The translations under genes and the position numbers were made by a program. Below are positions 8,573 to 17,853 of a DNA stretch of 64,000 nucleotides, one piece after another (position 1 is the stretch's first letter; each line of letters begins with the position of its first letter). The notes beneath the pieces are model-generated. The model was not told the DNA's origin and did no database searches. It saw only the letters and a list, made by a program, of their open reading frames with translations. The DNA is taken from positions 124,001 through 188,000 of the forward strand of contig JALJCQ010000001.1 in the NCBI GenBank assembly GCA_023091665.1. The letters run 5' to 3'. Source of the DNA: Pythium myriotylum. Lineage: Eukaryota > Oomycota > Peronosporomycetes > Pythiales > Pythiaceae.

Positions 8573-11026
8573 GTGAACGACAGTGAATATCACGGCCTGC
8601 TCGGCGCACTCGAACTGGCAATGACGCGGGGTATCAAGGAGGTGCTCGTGTGTGGCGACTCCCGCCTAGTGATCGGGCAGATAAACGGTGATCTTCGGTG
8701 CAATCAAGCGTCGCTACAAGTCTGGCTGAATCGAGCGAAAGAGCAGCTCACCTGGTTCGACAGTGTGAGTTTCATTCACATCGCGCGCAAGTACAACCAG
8801 GCGGCAGACTTCCTCACCAGAGAGGCCATGCGATCCCAGTCGAGAGGTTCGGTCACTGATGATGCGCGCTTGCACGACTTGGAGCTTTTGAACACTCTCC
8901 CGGAGCTTTTGTACCGCGTGGACGATGAACACGTGTGCGAGGGAAAACCGGAGGCGGAGTCGGGGGCCACTATAATGGTAAGGCGAGTTGATCAGTCTGG
9001 CCACGAGGTCGAGCCAAATTCAGATCAACTGATCAGTCTGGAGTCGACTACCACCCGTGCAGAGCCAAGCGAACAGTCTGGTGAAGAATCGCAGTCAGCG
9101 TTGGAAGAGAAGAGCGAACTCGCGCCAGTCAAAGTGGCGAGCGGGCGCCAGGTGGCGGGATTGTATGATGGGCCAAGCTACGAAGTGTTTGTTGTCGACA
9201 CGAGGAAGCGGACGAGGTCTAAGAAGGAGAGCCATTCGAAGAAGCAAAAAGAAGCGCCGAACGCAGCTGACATTGGGACATTCCAGGATGATGGATCGAA
9301 GCCGGTCAGAGAATGGACACCATTGCATGTGAGTGGGGAGATGTTAAGTCAAGCTCAGGTGGAGAGGTTCCGACGCGTGGCGGCAGCGCAACGCCGAGAT
9401 GAATGGTGCAAGCAGGTAATCGCGTATCTCGAGGGCAATGAAGAGGAGTTCTCTTCGTCAACCGCGCTCAAGCGGGTAGCGCGGATCGCTGTCCTATATG
9501 TGCTCGACTCAGATGGGGTGTTATACTACTCCCCTCAAGGAGAGAAATCGGAAGCTTTGAAGATGCGATTGGTAGTGACGGACATTCTGCAGAGAGATTT
9601 ATTATGCGCCTATCATGAAGAACTCGGGGCTGGTGCGCACCAGGGTGTGGGGCGTGTGTTCGAGCGAATACGCCGTCTATACTACTGGAGAGGCATGTAT
9701 GCGGATGTAGAATGGTATGTCGCCTCGTGTGAAGACTGCGCCACCGCGAAGGGCAAGCCCCGATACAAAGGTCGATCCAGTGGCAATATTGTCGCGACCA
9801 GGCCATTTCAGGTGCTCGCTATGGATTTCGCGATTCCCCTCCCCAAGACGTACAACGGAAATGAAGCCATGCTCTGTTGCATTTGCCTCTTCTCAGGTTT
9901 TGTGATTCTCATCCCAATGGCCGACACGACAGCGCAATCCGTTGCAGAGGCGTATTTGAGTGGGGTATTCAAGCGATTTGGGGCCCAAGAAATGATTCGA
10001 CATGACCGCGACCCGCGCTTCATGAGTTCTGTGTTTAAGCGATTCAACCGCATGATGAATCAGAAGCAGCGCCCGACACTTGCTTATCGACCGCAAGCGA
10101 ATGGAAAGCAGGAACGTTCTGTGCAGACTGTGGTGAGGGCGATCAAATGCTACATTGCTGATGCGGAGCAGAAGGACTGGGACGAATATGTTCAGCAGCT
10201 TGAGTTGGCCCTCAACACGTCAGTGAGTCTACAGCACAAGCAGACTAGTTTTTATCTGGTGCATGGCTGGGATGCACGAACGCAACTAGAAGCAGCGATT
10301 CCCCCCAAGGATGGCACGCTCAAGGAACGAAATGCACTTGAATGGCGGCAGAAAATTGCCAAGCAGCATGAACAAGCTCAAGCGCACGCCGAATTTATTC
10401 AGCAGAAATTAATGGAAGAACGTGCGAGGAAGAACAACGAGCAGGCTGACGAGAATCTGCAGTCGACGGTGAGAACGGAGTATCAGCCAGGTGAGCTTGT
10501 GTGGCTGTATCACGTTTTGGTCAAGGAAGGACTCGTGAGGAAGCTGTCGCACCTGTGGCATGGTCCATATCAGATAGAAGAGCGTGTCAGTGAGTCGGTG
10601 TACAAGCTAAAGTTCGATCGGAGCGAGAGTCAAGTCACGCCGATGATCCATATCTCCCGGCTCAAGCCATTCGTCTCAAGGATGCGCAGGCCACGTGAGA
10701 AGATTGAGAGCGTTCAAGACCTCGAGTTGGATGAAGCTCTATTGCCTGAGGATTCGTGGTACGAAGAAGGTGTTGATGACGAATATGAGGTGGAAAAGGT
10801 GGTCGACTGCCGATATAAGAAGCGGACGAGGAACGGTAGACGAATGCGCGAGTACTTGATCAAATGGGTCGGCCACGAGGAGCCTACATGGGAGCCGGAA
10901 GAGAATCTACACTGCAACGCTCTGCTATACGAGTTCGACGCGAGACGGGCATGGGAGAACCGCAAGGAAGCCGCTCAAACTACTCATGAAGAAGAGGTCG
11001 ATGAGAGTGATTCAAGTGACGAGTAG
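8573..11026 (+). CDS. int: G1 RNase H remnant, integrase and chromodomain
   Basis: The frame opens inside RNase H (NDSEYHGLLGALELAM, the second half of the usual AEYxGLL motif; then VLVCGDSRLVIGQI). The RNase H part is therefore partial. An integrase follows. Its zinc-binding segment runs from HEELGAGAHQGVGRV to CEDC (9615-9740), and the DDE triad is seen in LAMDF (9820), RHDRDPRF (10000) and NGKQERSVQ (10098). A chromodomain lies at the end (YEVEKVVDCRYKKR ... YLIKWVGHEEPTWEPEENL, 10780-10910). Between RNase H and integrase, three copies of the 16-base motif (8985, 9026, 9066) are translated in different frames. The first codon printed is GTG, so the true start is unknown because upstream RT has been deleted. 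Confidence 0.87.
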   Translation: MNDSEYHGLLGALELAMTRGIKEVLVCGDSRLVIGQINGDLRCNQASLQVWLNRAKEQLTWFDSVSFIHIARKYNQAADFLTREAMRSQSRGSVTDDARLHDLELLNTLPELLYRVDDEHVCEGKPEAESGATIMVRRVDQSGHEVEPNSDQLISLESTTTRAEPSEQSGEESQSALEEKSELAPVKVASGRQVAGLYDGPSYEVFVVDTRKRTRSKKESHSKKQKEAPNAADIGTFQDDGSKPVREWTPLHVSGEMLSQAQVERFRRVAAAQRRDEWCKQVIAYLEGNEEEFSSSTALKRVARIAVLYVLDSDGVLYYSPQGEKSEALKMRLVVTDILQRDLLCAYHEELGAGAHQGVGRVFERIRRLYYWRGMYADVEWYVASCEDCATAKGKPRYKGRSSGNIVATRPFQVLAMDFAIPLPKTYNGNEAMLCCICLFSGFVILIPMADTTAQSVAEAYLSGVFKRFGAQEMIRHDRDPRFMSSVFKRFNRMMNQKQRPTLAYRPQANGKQERSVQTVVRAIKCYIADAEQKDWDEYVQQLELALNTSVSLQHKQTSFYLVHGWDARTQLEAAIPPKDGTLKERNALEWRQKIAKQHEQAQAHAEFIQQKLMEERARKNNEQADENLQSTVRTEYQPGELVWLYHVLVKEGLVRKLSHLWHGPYQIEERVSESVYKLKFDRSESQVTPMIHISRLKPFVSRMRRPREKIESVQDLELDEALLPEDSWYEEGVDDEYEVEKVVDCRYKKRTRNGRRMREYLIKWVGHEEPTWEPEENLHCNALLYEFDARRAWENRKEAAQTTHEEEVDESDSSDE
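8985..9081 (+). repeat. Three motif copies inside the pol frame
   Basis: At 8985-9000, 9026-9041 and 9066-9081 the core GATCAGTCTGG or GAACAGTCTGG is present. It is read as VDQSG, LISLE and SEQSG, that is, in more than one reading frame. The DNA is conserved while the peptide is not, so selection or spread acted on DNA or RNA. Confidence 0.75.
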
Positions 11027-13052
11027 AGAGTGACCTGGCGAAGTGATCAGTCTGGTGTGAGAAGGTGCTCGACGAGGGGACCAAGTGAACAGTCTGGTCG
11101 GAGCGAGGTCATAAGAGCGAGGGGACGAGACTGAAGGTGCGCAGCGAGGTGATGCGGGGCACCGCGATTGAAGAGGAAACGCTGAGGAAGGAAAGACGGT
11201 GAGGAGAGGAAGAAGAAGAAAGAGCTGAATCGAAGTACAGCTCTATAGCGACCTGACGCGGATCGGATACGTGGTGAGGTCAAGTTCTGGGGTTGAAAGG
11301 TGGATCGAACCCACTGTACAGCCCTGCGATGGAATCCGGCGCCGGGGGCCCAAGTTGGCTGCGGAATGCTGAGGTGCGGACCCGAGTTGGTTGCACAAGA
11401 AATCGCGAAGTTGACATGTGATGAACAAGTTTCAAGGAGTTACGTTCTGTGGTAATCGCATTCCGCCATGAGTATGCGGTGGATGCATCAAGAATGAACA
11501 TTGTATTGTTGACATGGAAGCTAGAAGCCTTAGGCGGTGCCAGTGCACTGGGTTGACCGAAAGGGGCTACGTCTTGACACGGAGACTGTCCGGCGAGACG
11601 ACAATTGAGGCGATGTGGCGGGCGAGGTGGCGAGTGAAGCGCATGTTTGGAATCTGGCTGTCTGATCAACTACCGGACGAAGAACAGAAGCGAGCGCACG
11701 CACGTGTCAGCGAAAGTGGTGATCTGCTGTTGAGCCTGATCAGCGAAGCAGTATGGGAAGCGCGGACGTTGGCCACCCCTGTCGTAGAAGCCTTAGAAGG
11801 AAATGAGAGAGTTGGAAGAACTCGGAGTGGATCGAACCCGCCGAGAGGAATGAGCAAGTGGAGACGGCTTGATGCGGATTGAACCCGCTAAGAAGTCGTG
11901 GCGCTGTTGAACTGAAGGGCTCACTCGAGTGGATCAGTCTTGGTGCGCCGGTTGAGAAGGATGAGGTGACGCAGCTGAGAGAAGGGAGAGGAAGCGTCTG
12001 TGCATGTGCGAAGAAAATGATGAAAATGAGGTGACTGATGACAAGCGAGATGTGATCGACGAGGAGGCCCGTGCGCCAGAGAGGAACGAAGCGGTATGGA
12101 TGTCAGAGAGGAAGAGCGCACCTTTGTAATGTGGCGCGGCCTGCGTTGATGATGTGAAGATGACTGGGGACGACTCGAGTCCGTAGGGCGGCGCGCAATG
12201 ACGACCGGCGCCGGTTGCGAGTGATCTGTTTGATTCTTGAGTGGTGCGACTTGGCTTCAAATACTGGCCCCAAGGAAAGCGAAGTGATCAGTCTGGCCAG
12301 GCTTGTTAGGGATCGGTCTGGTCGGTTTTGGTGAAGTGATCAGTCTGGTCATTGTAAAGGGAAGGATCAGTCGAAATCGGTGTCTATGACGGTGAACGCA
12401 AGTGAAGGGGCAGAAACGGTCTGTGAACATGGCTATTCGTCTTATCCGAATGATGACAGCGCCTATGAGTACGTGCCTGCTGCGGGCGACAACGGCTTGA
12501 CAGAGCGCAGGCGGAGCTGGCATGGAGGGTGAGAAAAAGGCGTTAGCAGCCGTCGACAAATCGATGCTCTTCGCCGACGATAACTACCCCGGACGACGTT
12601 GAGGGACGGTGTGAACTTGGAGCAGCAAGCGGGAGTGATCATGGAAGGAGATGGCAGTGTTGGTGTGGGCAGAGAATGAGCGGCGGGCTTGGCGCAGCAA
12701 GGCGCGTCGGGAAACCTCATGTTTGATTGAGAGGTGAAAGAAGCAGACCTTCCAACCGCCTCAGCTAGAAGACGAAGTACGCACCGAGGGGTTCGTACGA
12801 ACCTAACGGTCCCGGGCGAAGTGATCAGTCTGGTGTGCGAGGAGAGGACCCTAGAAGGGAAGTGATCAGTCTGGCCAGCGAGGGCCCCAGCCTCGACGTC
12901 TCAGGACGTATAAGAACGTATAAGAAAAGGGGAGCTCAATTGGGGTGCCAAGAAGCATTCACTGCAAGCAGAAGAATCGAGTGAGTTGAACAGTCTGGCG
13001 GAGACACCCCACCAAGGTCGGCGCAAACTGATCAGGCCTGACGAACGGAACA
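11027..13052 (+). other. G1 internal non-coding spacer with motif copies
   Basis: About 2 kb between integrase and the SANT gene without a convincing gene. It holds ten full or near copies of the 16-base motif: 11040, 11082, 11927 (with an extra T), 12281, 12306, 12333, 12818, 12859, 12983, and a partial one at 13029. Phrases like GTGGATCGAACCC recur at 11300, 11829 and 11872. Just before the SANT gene two ACGT units stand 10 bp apart (12906 and 12916). The spacer probably contains the promoter for the SANT-helicase pair. Confidence 0.65.
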
Positions 13053-15824
13053 ATGGCAGCTGGCTTGAAGCGCAAGCGCGGGACTGACAAGGGCCAGGTG
13101 GAGGGCGCAGACGAAGGGCGGCAAGACGCAACCGAGACGTCGCCTCGAATTGAAGGAGAAGTCACACAGCAAGGTACGCATCAAGAAACGCCACTGCCCT
13201 CGACTTCCGCTCGACATACGGCTCAAGATGAAGGAGATGCTTCCGTCGACTCGTCAAGAAAGCTCGCTCGTGCCGGAAGCCAAGCTGAAAACCCTGCTCG
13301 CTCGGCTTCGAAGAAGAGTGCTGGCTCACACTGGCCGGAAGGGCAGCTCAAGACGTTACGCGTCCTGTACGAGCTGAAGGACCGCAACAAGTGGACGTGG
13401 GATCGGTTCGCTGAGGAATTCAACAAGATCAACGAAGTTACTGGACACCCATTGCGTGATGCTAATGCCTGCCGAGCTCGCTGCCAACGAGATCCAGAGT
13501 TGAGGAAGAATACAGAGCCCAAGCTCACCAAGTGGACGCCTGAGCAGGAAGCGTTTCTGACTGCAGAGAAGAAGGCGAAGACTTCGAACCGAGATATATA
13601 CACGAAGTATCTTGATAAGGTTCAGGCTCACGGGTGGGCACCTCGAGAGTACAAGACAGTGATGACCAAGCTTTCCAGCATCTCAGAGCAGGATTCGAGT
13701 CGCAAGAGCCACCGTCCAAGCGATCAGGGGACGGCTACTGACCGACAAGTGCTGACTATGGCGCGCCGAGTATGGCATCCCGACGAAGACGCCATATTGG
13801 TGAAGGCTCTACTCGCGCATGGGGTAGAGGGTACAGCTATATGTCACGAAGCGATACAGAGCGAGCTCCTGGCCCTCGGAGAACGAGACGGGGTACCCAT
13901 TGGTGACCGCACCATTGCGGCCATCAATAAACGACTGAACACCTTACGAGGTGGGAAGCCCGAAGCGACGAAGCTGCCCAGGCGGTGGACGGACAAGGAC
14001 GATCAGCAGATCCGTCAAGCGATGAAGCAAGAGAAGCAGAAGTGCGGGCAAGCGATTAGAGAGCTCTCGGCAGCGTTGGAAGTCTCCGAGTTTGCTGTGC
14101 GTCGTCGTTGGAAAGAGCTGAGAGCTGTCGATGAGGAAGTCGGCTGTTCGACGGAAGAAAAGGAAGCCAGTCCAGGCCCAGAGGCTCTTACCGAGCCGCT
14201 GGTGTACGGGTCCAACCAAGGTGGTGCCACTCAGCCAGGGAAGACCGCTGCCCACTCGGAAGACACGATGCCAAGCGCCGTATTGGCTGAGACGCTGCTG
14301 GCCCTGCGATCTGACAATGCTGAGGTCGAGAGCGTCGCCGAGAGTGGAGACGAGATCTTGTTCGAGGGCGTGAATGAAGAGTCAGGTGATGACGCACCAA
14401 CGAATAACCCAGCCAGACCTGATGAAGAAGACGTCGACCTTGCCGTGGCACAAGCTCTTGGGGAGGTGACGGCCATCGTGGAATATTGCAGCCAGCAAGC
14501 TAGTGAAGAGTCGAAACAGGGCACGGACCAAGGGACGAGCGGTCAAGAAGAGAATCTGTCGACGGCCTTGGAGCAAGAAGACGGTGTCCCAGTGTCGGAT
14601 GCGGGCGAGAGCCTTGAGGACAGCGCTAGGGTGACCGCAGGAGCGACTGGAGAAACTCCAGCGCCCAGAGAGACTGAGACCCACGAACCGCAGGCTCCCG
14701 GAGGAAGCGTGCGCGAAGGTGCCACGGACGAAACACCCTCCATTCCAGTGCATGAAGGCGTGCCAGCAGATACAGCCGACGTTCTGATTGCTCAAGCCTC
14801 GTCCAAGGCTGACGAAGCCTCCGACCACGCATCTGAAGTGATCAGTCTGGCTACCCCATTAGTGGACGGTGGGAACGAAGTGAACAGTCTGGAAGATTCG
14901 CCAGAGGCTATACAAGCTGAAGTGAACAGTCTGGCGGAGGTAGGAGAGGCAACTAACTTGGCCGACCTTTTAGTGGACTCTCCATCTGAAGTGATCAGTC
15001 TGGTCAAGGGACCAGTCGACAGTCGAAGCGAAGTGAACAGTCTGGCCCCTTCCGGTGAACGCGTTCCCTCCAACTTGAAAGACCGCGCCGTAGAGAACAG
15101 TGAAGGTGAACCCCACGAGACCCGAGAATCTCAAGGCCTATCACGCGGCACGCCGGCAACAGAAGAAGACGAAGTGGAGTGGGGAAGTGGGCATGGTGGC
15201 GCACCTCAACACATCACGGTCAGAGCTGCTCCAGACAGACCAAGGGAGGTCCTCTCAGCAGTCACATGCGGTTACCTGAAGGCGAGCGACCTCGCACCAG
15301 ACTCCAAGCTGAGGATGTTCTACAAAGACGGTGAGCAGCGTGTGGAAGATATGATTGAGGACGGCTTAGATAAGATGCGTCTTCCCGATGGCCCGCCACC
15401 CGCTGTTGACAAGTGCCTACTAAGAGAACTGATGCTGGCCGGAACAATCCTCGCGCGTGGCGAGGAATCACGCACAATATTTCTGAGGGAGATGTGGACA
15501 GACAAGTACGGGGAATGCCGTGACAAAGACTGCTGCTTGTCGTATGATGTGAACCGCCCGCAATTCCAGTATGAGGGCGAGTGCAGACATTGGCGATACT
15601 TCAAGATGCGGCGAGTCAACTTCGACTACTTCACAAGCACGAGAGATTATCTGCTGGCGGGTGCACTTGCGACGCATCTCGAGATGCTCTACGCTACTGA
15701 AGCCCCCGAACTACCACACATCAAACGCGATGGGAAATGCGTCCGGTTGAAGCTCTCGGGGGGCGCGATGACTAACCGGATGTCGGAAGAGTGGCCGGGC
15801 AGCGGTGGGGACGCTGATGAATGA
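13053..15824 (+). CDS. SANT/Myb-like DNA-binding protein carried by G1
   Basis: 923 codons from ATG 13053 to TGA. The N terminus is basic (KRKRG). At least three SANT/Myb-like modules can be seen. One covers residues about 105-150 (WPEGQLKTLRVLYELK ... WDRFAEEFNKI). The second spans 165-215 (KWTPEQEAFLTAEKKAKT). The third region, 232-350, has VWHPDEDAILVKALLAHG and RRWTDKDDQQIRQAMKQ ending FAVRRRWKEL. A long acidic, low-complexity middle follows. Residues 595-664 hold five EV(I/N)SL peptides, which are translations of the 16-base motif. The C-terminal 220 residues (from about 700) form a separate conserved-looking domain with several C and H residues. It is not a standard retroelement gene. 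A decayed copy survives in G2 (61418-61535). I infer DNA binding from the SANT modules; the target is unknown. Confidence 0.75.
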   Translation: MAAGLKRKRGTDKGQVEGADEGRQDATETSPRIEGEVTQQGTHQETPLPSTSARHTAQDEGDASVDSSRKLARAGSQAENPARSASKKSAGSHWPEGQLKTLRVLYELKDRNKWTWDRFAEEFNKINEVTGHPLRDANACRARCQRDPELRKNTEPKLTKWTPEQEAFLTAEKKAKTSNRDIYTKYLDKVQAHGWAPREYKTVMTKLSSISEQDSSRKSHRPSDQGTATDRQVLTMARRVWHPDEDAILVKALLAHGVEGTAICHEAIQSELLALGERDGVPIGDRTIAAINKRLNTLRGGKPEATKLPRRWTDKDDQQIRQAMKQEKQKCGQAIRELSAALEVSEFAVRRRWKELRAVDEEVGCSTEEKEASPGPEALTEPLVYGSNQGGATQPGKTAAHSEDTMPSAVLAETLLALRSDNAEVESVAESGDEILFEGVNEESGDDAPTNNPARPDEEDVDLAVAQALGEVTAIVEYCSQQASEESKQGTDQGTSGQEENLSTALEQEDGVPVSDAGESLEDSARVTAGATGETPAPRETETHEPQAPGGSVREGATDETPSIPVHEGVPADTADVLIAQASSKADEASDHASEVISLATPLVDGGNEVNSLEDSPEAIQAEVNSLAEVGEATNLADLLVDSPSEVISLVKGPVDSRSEVNSLAPSGERVPSNLKDRAVENSEGEPHETRESQGLSRGTPATEEDEVEWGSGHGGAPQHITVRAAPDRPREVLSAVTCGYLKASDLAPDSKLRMFYKDGEQRVEDMIEDGLDKMRLPDGPPPAVDKCLLRELMLAGTILARGEESRTIFLREMWTDKYGECRDKDCCLSYDVNRPQFQYEGECRHWRYFKMRRVNFDYFTSTRDYLLAGALATHLEMLYATEAPELPHIKRDGKCVRLKLSGGAMTNRMSEEWPGSGGDADE
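14835..15045 (+). repeat. Five motif copies with 42/42/69/42-bp spacing inside the SANT gene
   Basis: Copies start at 14835, 14877, 14919, 14988 and 15030, alternating between GATCAG and GAACAG forms. All are in the same frame (EVISL or EVNSL), and the spacing is 42 bp except for one gap of 69. The cluster lies in a low-complexity part of the protein, where extra DNA sites would be tolerated. Confidence 0.85.
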
Positions 15825-15875
15825 GGGAATGACGGAGCAAGATCGGTGACCCATCTCCAACCTCTGTTGTGCTCC

Positions 15876-17792
15876 ATGACTACGCTATACCTGTCTCTGG
15901 ACATGACCACGGACCAGAAAATCTGTGAAGCTCAACTCTCACCTTGGGATTACGGCGTGGTGGTAGCAGGCGAGAAATATCTGCACGAACGACAGGTTTT
16001 GGGTCGAGGGGTGTTGATGAGGTCCGGGTCTCGATGGTTTGTAGTCACCAACGCACGCATCACGTCAGCACAACCAAGCAGACTCGATTTAATGTGGGTC
16101 CCGAGGACAAGTTTACTGAACTACGTGCGACGTTTCCTGGCGATAGACCAAGCAGCATTGCGACCTACGCCGCTCGTCACAGCGCTTGCCATGCGGGATA
16201 TGCATCAGAAGGAACGCCCGCGACCTCAACAGACGCGAGCGAAGAAGGCGAGAATGTGGACGAAGTCGCTATTCCTGAAACCGAGCCAATTGAGAGTGGT
16301 TGAAGAGTTTGTCACGAAGACTGGCATCATGCTCGTACGAGGCCCTTTCGGCTGTGGCAAGACGACGACATTGACGCGCGCGATATCGGTCCACCGTGAG
16401 GCGTACCCCAAAGAAGTGATTGCGGTCGTGTCCGAAACGAACGCTGCGATTGATGAGGACCTCCGACGACTCCGACAGAAGAACCTAGTGCCCGAAGACG
16501 AAATATTGAGGCTTGGGAAGTGTGATGCTCACATGCAGGAGTTTGCAGGGATTTACCTCGATGAACTCATGAAGAAAAGACGGGTGTTAATAGAACGGAT
16601 ATACCCCGATCGGCCCGACATGATGGCACCCGAAATGAAGAAGTATGAAGACCATTTGTTAGCTCGAGCGAAGGTCCTTGTTGCCACACTAGCGACGATG
16701 GGGAGTGCGAAATATCAGCATCTAGCAAATCACGTGGTGATCATAGATGAAGGCGCTCAAGTTGCGGAAGTGGCGGTGATTCAGGCTCTCCGTGAAACTA
16801 CCCACACATTGTTGCTAGCAGGAGACCCCAACCAACTGCGGGGCTACAGTTCGTTGCCGACGAATCTCGCCGAGAAGTTCCCCGGCGATGAGAGACGGCA
16901 CAAGCTCAACTGGTCTGTGTTCCACACGTTCGAACACTGCTACGCGTCCTACGGCATGAAGTTCCCGGGACTGACGACGGAGGACATCTTCCGGTGTGGG
17001 CCCGACTTAGTGGCATTGTTGCAACCGTTCTATGAATACCCTCTACATTCAGCCATCAACGACACACCAAGCTATCTAGTCGGGATGCTGCTACCCCCGC
17101 TTCAGGGTGACGCAAGTTGGTCCGGAGATGGGGTCGAGAGCGGACCGCCCCTGCCTCGAGGGGCGCCCGCGATATGGCTCGATTCAGGAAATGAGGGTTT
17201 CCATCCCGATGGGCGACGGAAGTCTGCGAGCGAGGAGAAGTTTGTGAACGTAATCGAACAAGCTCTGGTGCTCGAATTGGTCTTGCGAATCAAGGCGCAA
17301 CTCAAGCTGCAGTCCAAGTTGACGCATAGAGTGTGGCGCAAGAGCATCCTCGTGATTTCTCCCTACGCAGAACAAGTTAGAAGGCTCAGGGACGACATCC
17401 AACAGTGGAAGAACCTCTACGAGAATTTTCTGGACGTAGAAGTGAAGACGGTCGACTCGAGCCAAGGGTGTGAAGCTGACATCACGATCACCTCGATGGT
17501 GCGCCATGTGAAGATGGGGTTTTTGAGGAACAATCCCTCGCGACTACTGGTTTCGTTGAGCCGCGCAAAGGAGTACATGTTTGTCCTCGCTGATGACCAG
17601 ACCCTGACTCAAGACGATACGTGGGCGAAGTTCCGCCAACGGGCGATCGACATGAGAATCATGTACGGAAGGTCAAGATGGACGCCCGAAGAAGCCGGAG
17701 CTGTGCTGAAGGACAAGGACCACATGAGGAAATTGGCCAGCGCTAGCGACTCGAGAATCATCCGCGGCAGCCACGACGCGGTGCTATTGTAA
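15876..17792 (+). CDS. UPF1-like SF1 helicase carried by G1
   Basis: The first ATG in the frame is at 15876, 52 bases after the SANT stop, giving 638 residues; the frame is open a little further upstream. SF1 motifs are in order: I GPFGCGKTTTL (about residue 151), II VVIIDEGAQVAE (287), III LLLAGDPNQLRG (312), V TVDSSQGCEADI (524) and VI LVSLSRAKEYMFVLAD (557). This arrangement is that of the UPF1/DNA2/SEN1 branch (AAA_11 and AAA_12 domains). No zinc-rich N-terminal domain is present. Ordinary Gypsy elements lack a helicase. Its 3' end is also found in G2 (about 61585-61719). No copies of the 16-base motif occur inside the gene. Confidence 0.87.
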   Translation: MTTLYLSLDMTTDQKICEAQLSPWDYGVVVAGEKYLHERQVLGRGVLMRSGSRWFVVTNARITSAQPSRLDLMWVPRTSLLNYVRRFLAIDQAALRPTPLVTALAMRDMHQKERPRPQQTRAKKARMWTKSLFLKPSQLRVVEEFVTKTGIMLVRGPFGCGKTTTLTRAISVHREAYPKEVIAVVSETNAAIDEDLRRLRQKNLVPEDEILRLGKCDAHMQEFAGIYLDELMKKRRVLIERIYPDRPDMMAPEMKKYEDHLLARAKVLVATLATMGSAKYQHLANHVVIIDEGAQVAEVAVIQALRETTHTLLLAGDPNQLRGYSSLPTNLAEKFPGDERRHKLNWSVFHTFEHCYASYGMKFPGLTTEDIFRCGPDLVALLQPFYEYPLHSAINDTPSYLVGMLLPPLQGDASWSGDGVESGPPLPRGAPAIWLDSGNEGFHPDGRRKSASEEKFVNVIEQALVLELVLRIKAQLKLQSKLTHRVWRKSILVISPYAEQVRRLRDDIQQWKNLYENFLDVEVKTVDSSQGCEADITITSMVRHVKMGFLRNNPSRLLVSLSRAKEYMFVLADDQTLTQDDTWAKFRQRAIDMRIMYGRSRWTPEEAGAVLKDKDHMRKLASASDSRIIRGSHDAVLL

Positions 17793-17853
17793 AGGGCGGT
17801 GGTTCGGGTATGCTCGCTCGTCTCCGCGGTGCTAGAGCTTCGCAGGGGACGGC

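Noticed and set aside
8957..9061. TATAATG-like box within the G1 pol frame as a promoter
   Set aside because: It lies in an open coding frame and one AT-rich word is not enough; no initiator is near it.
11514..11882. 122-codon frame in the G1 spacer as a further cargo gene
   Set aside because: No motif, no counterpart in G2; could be real but cannot be supported.
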